Source: an uncultured Blautia sp. (GTDB lineage: Bacteria; Bacillota_A; Clostridia; Lachnospirales; Lachnospiraceae). Taken from it: 64,000 nucleotides of DNA. Both the position numbers and the translations under genes were made by a program. The notes below the pieces were generated by a model that did not search any database, was not told the DNA's origin, and was given only the letters and a program-made list of their open reading frames with translations. The number at the start of each line of letters is the position of its first letter. Position 1 is the stretch's first letter. The stretch is taken from the NCBI GenBank assembly GCA_905209435.1, contig CAJLTE010000006.1:1-64000 (forward strand), given 5' to 3'. Of the stretch, positions 60,187-64,000 are shown piece by piece.

Positions 60187-62799
60187 TTAATAATAGTCAA
60201 CCTGGTAAGAAGGGTCTGCATCTCCACCACCACCATTGTCGGTGTTATCGGAATCGCCGTTGTCATCACCATTATTATCAGAATCACCACTGTTATCACC
60301 ACCGTTGTCGCTATTGTCACCGCTGTCACCGTTATTGTCGGTTCCATTATTATCTGCGTTATTGTCGGCATCGGTTCCATTCTGCTGATCTGATGAATCA
60401 CTGCTATTATCATAATCATTATCATACTCATAATAATCGCTGTCATAAAAATGCTGATCACAATATTCTGTCGGCATAGTACCTACATCAAAGTATTCGG
60501 TAATTACCGGGCAGCCGGCTCTCGGGAGAAGCCCTGTCTCAGAGCATACACTCAATTTCTCGACACTTGCAGGTTTATCAAATTCTTTTGAAGGAAGACC
60601 TTCGTGAATTCGAGTCATCACCTTTTTCCATAATTTTTTGTGGAAGTTACGAGCATAATCAGGTAATTTCTCATTATTATCATAACCGGACCATACGGCA
60701 CAGGTATAATAAGGGGTATAGCCTACAAACCATAAATCGTTATACGCTTCTGTTGTACCTGTTTTACCTGCAACCGCCATATTATCAAGCTGGCAGGCAG
60801 TACCGGTACCTTTCTTAACAACATCTTCCATAGCACTGGTAAGAAGATAAGCTGTACTTTCCTTGATTACGGAACGTTCTGCAGAAGTATTTTCAATGAG
60901 AACATTTCCATTATGATCCAGGATCTTGGTGTAATAAATCGGTTTGATATAATTTCCGCCGTTTGCGATCGCTGCATAGGATGCACACAATTCTACGTTT
61001 GTGACACCCTTAGTGATACCACCCAATGCAGTGGCAAGGTTTGCATCACTCCATACATTGCCGTTGGCATCTGTATCGGCTTCTGTTCCATGAGCAAGGG
61101 TTGTGAAACCAAAGTTGTCAAGGTATTTCAGACCAAGCTCAGGAGTTACTTCTTCGAGGCATTTAACTGCTACAACGTTAATAGAATTCTGGATCGCTGT
61201 ACGGATCGTTGTGGTTCCATTGTAAGTACGGGTTGAGTTATTTACAGGGGAGCCATCCGGGTATTCATAAGGTTCATCTTCAAAGGTGGTTGCCAGAGAC
61301 ATGCCCTTTTCATTTAAAGCTGGTGCATATGTGGAAACAATTTTAAAAGTAGAACCTGGCTGACGGGTAGTATCTGTTGCTCGGTTTAGAGTCAGGCTGG
61401 CTGTTTTCTCTCCGCGTCCGCCGATCAGAGCTTTTACATAACCGGTATGCTGATCGATCACACTCATGGAAGACTGTGGCTGAGGGGCAAAATTTACACG
61501 TTCAGCAACAACCTTGCTTCCATTTGCAACAATATCTGCTTTATATCTGTCTACATAAGTCTGACCTTCTTCTGGAGAATCAAACAGAAGATCGAAACTC
61601 GGATCTTCGTTCTGGAAGTAGAGCTGCAGCATTTCCTTGCTGTAGTTTACCTGATTTCCATCCGGGTCAGTAACTGTCAATGCATAGTCAAGTTCATACT
61701 GAACTGTGTCCGGATAATTGGAAGGATCGGAATATTCTTCATCCAGAATATTCTGAATCGTGGAATCCTGTGTAGTATATACCTTAAGACCGCCGCTGTA
61801 CAGAAGGTTAGTTGCCTGGGTCTTGGTATAACCTTTGATGTTCATCAGATCATTGATGATCTGGTCAGTAAGTTCATCCTCGAAATAGGTGTAAACTGTA
61901 TTTTCTGTGCTGGAATTCTTTTCCTGAGCAGCCTGAATACGGGAATAAACATCATCCGCCAGTGTCTCATCGTACTGATCCTGTGTAATATAATTCTGAT
62001 CCAGCATATGCTGAAGAACTTCTTTCCTTCTCTTCTGGTTGCTGTCAGGATTAGTGATAGGGTTAAACTTGGTCGGATTCTGTGTGATACCTGCAAGTGT
62101 TGCACATTCAGACAGATTCAGATCCCATACATCTTTGTCAAAATACTGCCGGGAAGCTGCCTGTACGCCATAGGATCCTGCTCCCAGGTTGATAGTATTC
62201 AGATAGTTCTCAAGGATTGTGTTTTTGTCGGTTTTCTTTTCAACCTGAATGGCAAGGTACTGTTCCTGGAATTTACGCGTAAATCGTTCAAGCTGTGTAG
62301 ATTCACTGGTCCAGTTGGTAAATACATTATTTTTCAGCAGCTGCTGAGTGATTGTACTGGCACCTTCGGAAAAATCTCCGGTAGTGATTGCCTTCACTCC
62401 GGCACGAAGAATACCTTTTACATCAATACCATTGTGCTCATAGAAACGTTCATCCTCAATGGCAACTACTGCATGCTGCAGATCTTCGGGAATCTGATCC
62501 AGTGTGACAGGCAGTCGGTTTGAATCCGGCGCAGCCAGTTTGAGAATCTGATTTCCGGCATCGTCGTATAAAAAAGTTGCGTAGCCCAAAGGCATAATAT
62601 CAATATCATTAACATCAGGAGCATTATCGATTACGCCCCTGAATGCCCCCACACCCAGACAGGTTACTGCGATGCAGAGTGCTATCAGTGATACGAACAG
62701 GACTCTGATGAAAGAAACTCTGGCGCGCTTTCCCATCATGGAAGAACGGGAAATCAGTGCCGTCCGTTTCTTTGCAGTCGACTTTTTACCGTAGTTCAT
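60187..62799 (-). CDS. Class A penicillin-binding protein (PBP1A-like)
   Basis: An 870-aa bifunctional peptidoglycan synthase. A basic cytoplasmic N-terminus and one helix (about 30-52) precede the GT51 glycosyltransferase (VAIEDERFYEHNGID, ASTITQQLLKN, about 80-260). The transpeptidase has Ser483 in PGSTFK, SIN and KTGT, all intact. The last 75 or so residues are almost only Asp, Asn, Gly and Ser (GDNSDNGGDNSGDSDNNGDD), a long acidic disordered tail outside the cell. Reverse-strand AAAGGAGG lies before the ATG and an extended TGATATAAT -10 box at 62826-62834. Confidence 0.94.
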   Translation of the reverse strand: MNYGKKSTAKKRTALISRSSMMGKRARVSFIRVLFVSLIALCIAVTCLGVGAFRGVIDNAPDVNDIDIMPLGYATFLYDDAGNQILKLAAPDSNRLPVTLDQIPEDLQHAVVAIEDERFYEHNGIDVKGILRAGVKAITTGDFSEGASTITQQLLKNNVFTNWTSESTQLERFTRKFQEQYLAIQVEKKTDKNTILENYLNTINLGAGSYGVQAASRQYFDKDVWDLNLSECATLAGITQNPTKFNPITNPDSNQKRRKEVLQHMLDQNYITQDQYDETLADDVYSRIQAAQEKNSSTENTVYTYFEDELTDQIINDLMNIKGYTKTQATNLLYSGGLKVYTTQDSTIQNILDEEYSDPSNYPDTVQYELDYALTVTDPDGNQVNYSKEMLQLYFQNEDPSFDLLFDSPEEGQTYVDRYKADIVANGSKVVAERVNFAPQPQSSMSVIDQHTGYVKALIGGRGEKTASLTLNRATDTTRQPGSTFKIVSTYAPALNEKGMSLATTFEDEPYEYPDGSPVNNSTRTYNGTTTIRTAIQNSINVVAVKCLEEVTPELGLKYLDNFGFTTLAHGTEADTDANGNVWSDANLATALGGITKGVTNVELCASYAAIANGGNYIKPIYYTKILDHNGNVLIENTSAERSVIKESTAYLLTSAMEDVVKKGTGTACQLDNMAVAGKTGTTEAYNDLWFVGYTPYYTCAVWSGYDNNEKLPDYARNFHKKLWKKVMTRIHEGLPSKEFDKPASVEKLSVCSETGLLPRAGCPVITEYFDVGTMPTEYCDQHFYDSDYYEYDNDYDNSSDSSDQQNGTDADNNADNNGTDNNGDSGDNSDNGGDNSGDSDNNGDDNGDSDNTDNGGGGDADPSYQVDYY

Positions 62800-62825
62800 G
62801 TTAAACCTCCTTTATAATCCGTTCT

Positions 62826-62834
62826 ATTATATCA
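62826..62834 (-). promoter_or_regulatory. Extended -10 promoter of the penicillin-binding protein gene
   Basis: Read on the reverse strand, TGA-TATAAT with only a poor -35 (TTTATT) at 17 bases. Confidence 0.5.
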
Positions 62835-63000
62835 AATAAGAATAAGTAAATAAAGCAGAAAAATAAAAATTCACAATTGCTTTTGGCGCTTTTTAATAGT
62901 TAGTGTGATTTTTTACAGGATAAGTATACACTGTGCTGGCGTATTTTTGTAATTCATGGTACACTGAGGCAATAAGAGAATATAAAAGGGAGTATGATAT

Positions 63001-63657
63001 ATGCTTGAGAAATATAAGACAGTCTATACAGGGGGAGAAGGCGAAATTGTGGAAAAGAAGTCCAGATTTATTGCCACAGTACGTCCTGTAGAGACAGAAG
63101 AGGAAGCCCTGGCCTTTATAGAAGAAATGAAGAAGAAATACTGGGATGCCAGACATAACTGTTATGTATATTCTGTGGGAAAGAACCGGGAGTATACCAG
63201 ATGCAGCGATGACGGTGAACCGTCGGGAACAGCCGGAAGACCTATGCTTGATGTAATTCTTGGAGAAGATATTTATAATGTAGCAGCAGTAGTTACACGG
63301 TATTTTGGCGGTGTACTGCTTGGAACCGGTGGGCTTGTAAGAGCATATTCCAAGAGCCTTCAGGAGGGGCTGGCTGCCAGCACAGTAATAGAGAAAACTT
63401 ATGGAATTTCTATGGAAGTAATTACTGATTATACAGGAATCGGCAGGATCCAGTATATAGCCGGAGAGAAGAAGCTTCCGATCCTGGATTCTGAATATAC
63501 AGACAGAGTAGTACTACATCTGCTGGTTCCCTCAGATCAGATTGCATCTGTGGAGAAAGCAATCACAGAGGGGACGAATGGAAAAGCAAAGATGAAGAAA
63601 GAGAAAGATCTTTACTATGCAGTGATCGATGGTGAAGTGAGAGTATTCGCGGACTGA
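63001..63657 (+). CDS. yigZ: YigZ/IMPACT family protein
   Basis: A 218-aa protein. Residues 1-125 are the IMPACT domain (EKKSRFIATVRPVETEEEA, DARHNCYVYSVG, CSDDGEPSGTAGRPML, VTRYFGGVLLGTGGLVRAY) and the rest a ferredoxin-like C-terminal domain. The family is nearly universal and relates to a eukaryotic translation regulator, but its bacterial function is unclear; some annotations as a proline dipeptidase are not supported by motifs here. RBS AAAGGGAG. An extended -10 (TGGTACACT) lies about 45 bases upstream. Repeat copy C follows the stop. Confidence 0.93.
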   Translation: MLEKYKTVYTGGEGEIVEKKSRFIATVRPVETEEEALAFIEEMKKKYWDARHNCYVYSVGKNREYTRCSDDGEPSGTAGRPMLDVILGEDIYNVAAVVTRYFGGVLLGTGGLVRAYSKSLQEGLAASTVIEKTYGISMEVITDYTGIGRIQYIAGEKKLPILDSEYTDRVVLHLLVPSDQIASVEKAITEGTNGKAKMKKEKDLYYAVIDGEVRVFAD

Positions 63658-63661
63658 TGAT

Positions 63662-63710
63662 TTAACCAAATCAAGCAAGTTCCCTGCTTAATTGCGAATG
63701 TCCGATTGAC
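63662..63710 (+). repeat. Dispersed intergenic element, copy C
   Basis: TTAACC-AAATCAAGCAAG, TTCCCTGCTT and AATTGC, then GAATGTCCGATTGAC, matching copy B to its end. It begins four bases after the yigZ stop. Confidence 0.75.
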
Positions 63711-63805
63711 TCTTAACTCCTGCCCTGAAACTGGTATTTTGCAATGATAATTCAACCGGGGCAGCAGAATATAGTTCTTATATTGTGAATACGAAGAATA
63801 TAAAA

Positions 63806-63871
63806 TATGCCCCATGCCGCTTTAATATGTATCCGTAATTATGGATATATATTAAAGCGGCATGGGGCATA
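63806..63871 (-). terminator. Very long hairpin, probable terminator of the next reverse-strand gene
   Basis: A 29-bp stem (63806-63834 with 63843-63871) with a single G-T pair and an 8-base loop. On the reverse strand it is followed by TTTTATATTC; on the forward strand no T-run follows. Confidence 0.7.
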
Positions 63872-63899
63872 AGTATTACATATCAATTGTCTGGATTGA

Positions 63900-64000
63900 T
63901 CAGCATTTTTCCGGTTCCGGATAATCAACTCCGAAAGTTTCTACTGTCATAGATTTAATCTTCTGTTCATCAAGCGGACAATCGCTGTAATCGGTATCCT
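63900..64000 (-). CDS. C-terminal end of an unidentified protein (partial)
   Basis: On the reverse strand an open frame enters from the window edge and ends with TGA at 63902-63900. The last residues read DTDYSDCPLDEQKIKSM, TVETFGVDYPEPEKC. A Cys is the final residue. I do not recognise the family from 32 residues. The long hairpin just beyond its stop has a T-run in the right direction, which supports a real gene ending here. Confidence 0.6.
   Translation of the reverse strand, partial: DTDYSDCPLDEQKIKSMTVETFGVDYPEPEKC

Noticed and set aside
61447..62523. Forward-strand 358-residue open frame opposite the penicillin-binding protein gene
   Set aside because: Antisense shadow; the hydrophobic Ile/Cys-rich composition comes from the complement of PBP codons.

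Overview
The window looks like chromosome from a Gram-positive gut anaerobe of the Lachnospiraceae (Blautia-like). This is inferred from moderate-to-low GC, AGGAGG ribosome sites, intrinsic terminators after most genes, an HPr kinase, FtsH and UvrC of clostridial type, many carbohydrate ABC transporters and a YhgE/Pip protein. No phage or conjugative module is seen. Mobile-DNA traces are a 145-bp MITE-like element with target duplications, a short relative of it, and a decayed Rpn-family nuclease gene.

Layout. 1-653: end of rpsI, its terminator, an array of 52-53-bp dyad repeats, and the promoter/leader of a sodium symporter. 2.3-10.9 kb: two GH3 glycosidases, one with permuted domains and membrane anchors, around a LytTR two-component system and a GtrA-like protein. 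11.1-12.3 kb: DUF1810 plus an MNT/HEPN toxin-antitoxin pair. 12.3-17.1 kb: VOC protein, aldo/keto reductase with FeS motifs, patatin, and a GntR-ABC operon. 17.3-18.8 kb: a cobalamin riboswitch fused by deletion to the second half of a FecCD permease, then an intact ATPase. 18.9-20.3 kb: CGGC protein, the MITE, the Rpn remnant. 20.4-23.2 kb: an EF-G/TetM-like GTPase fused to a YacP/Rae1-like NYN nuclease domain. 23.2-27.4 kb: a large YhgE/Pip protein and a divergent TetR. 27.5-32.4 kb: greA, a Na/phosphate transporter with PhoU domain and PhoB/PhoR. 32.5-42 kb: two paralogous sugar-binding proteins, an AraC regulator, two permeases, a nucleotidyltransferase, an N-acetylhexosamine-1-kinase-like protein and galE. 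42-45.4 kb: nitrilase-family amidase and a secreted acidic beta-helix protein. 45.5-51.8 kb: HAD phosphatase, Ugp-type glycerol-3-phosphate transporter and glycerophosphodiesterase. 52-64 kb: DUF1846, ftsH, uvrC, hprK, ROK glucokinase, PBP1A, YigZ and the end of an unidentified gene.

How it works together. Candidate PHO boxes (hexamers 11 bp apart) lie upstream of both the phosphate transporter and the Ugp operon, and PhoB/PhoR is encoded between them, so these may form one phosphate-scavenging regulon: diester uptake, cleavage, possibly dephosphorylation, and phosphate uptake. The 35-42 kb genes read as an AraC-controlled route importing a sugar and converting a hexosamine through a 1-phosphate to UDP-sugars. 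The LytTR system has a matching direct-repeat site in front of the membrane-anchored GH3 gene.

Strongest leads for something undescribed: the GTPase-NYN fusion, the dyad array after rpsI, the collapsed B12 locus with a retained riboswitch, the permuted membrane GH3 in a LytTR locus, and the secreted protein whose DUF5666-like segment seems split by an acidic repeat. All family names come from reading the translated sequence; no database search was run.
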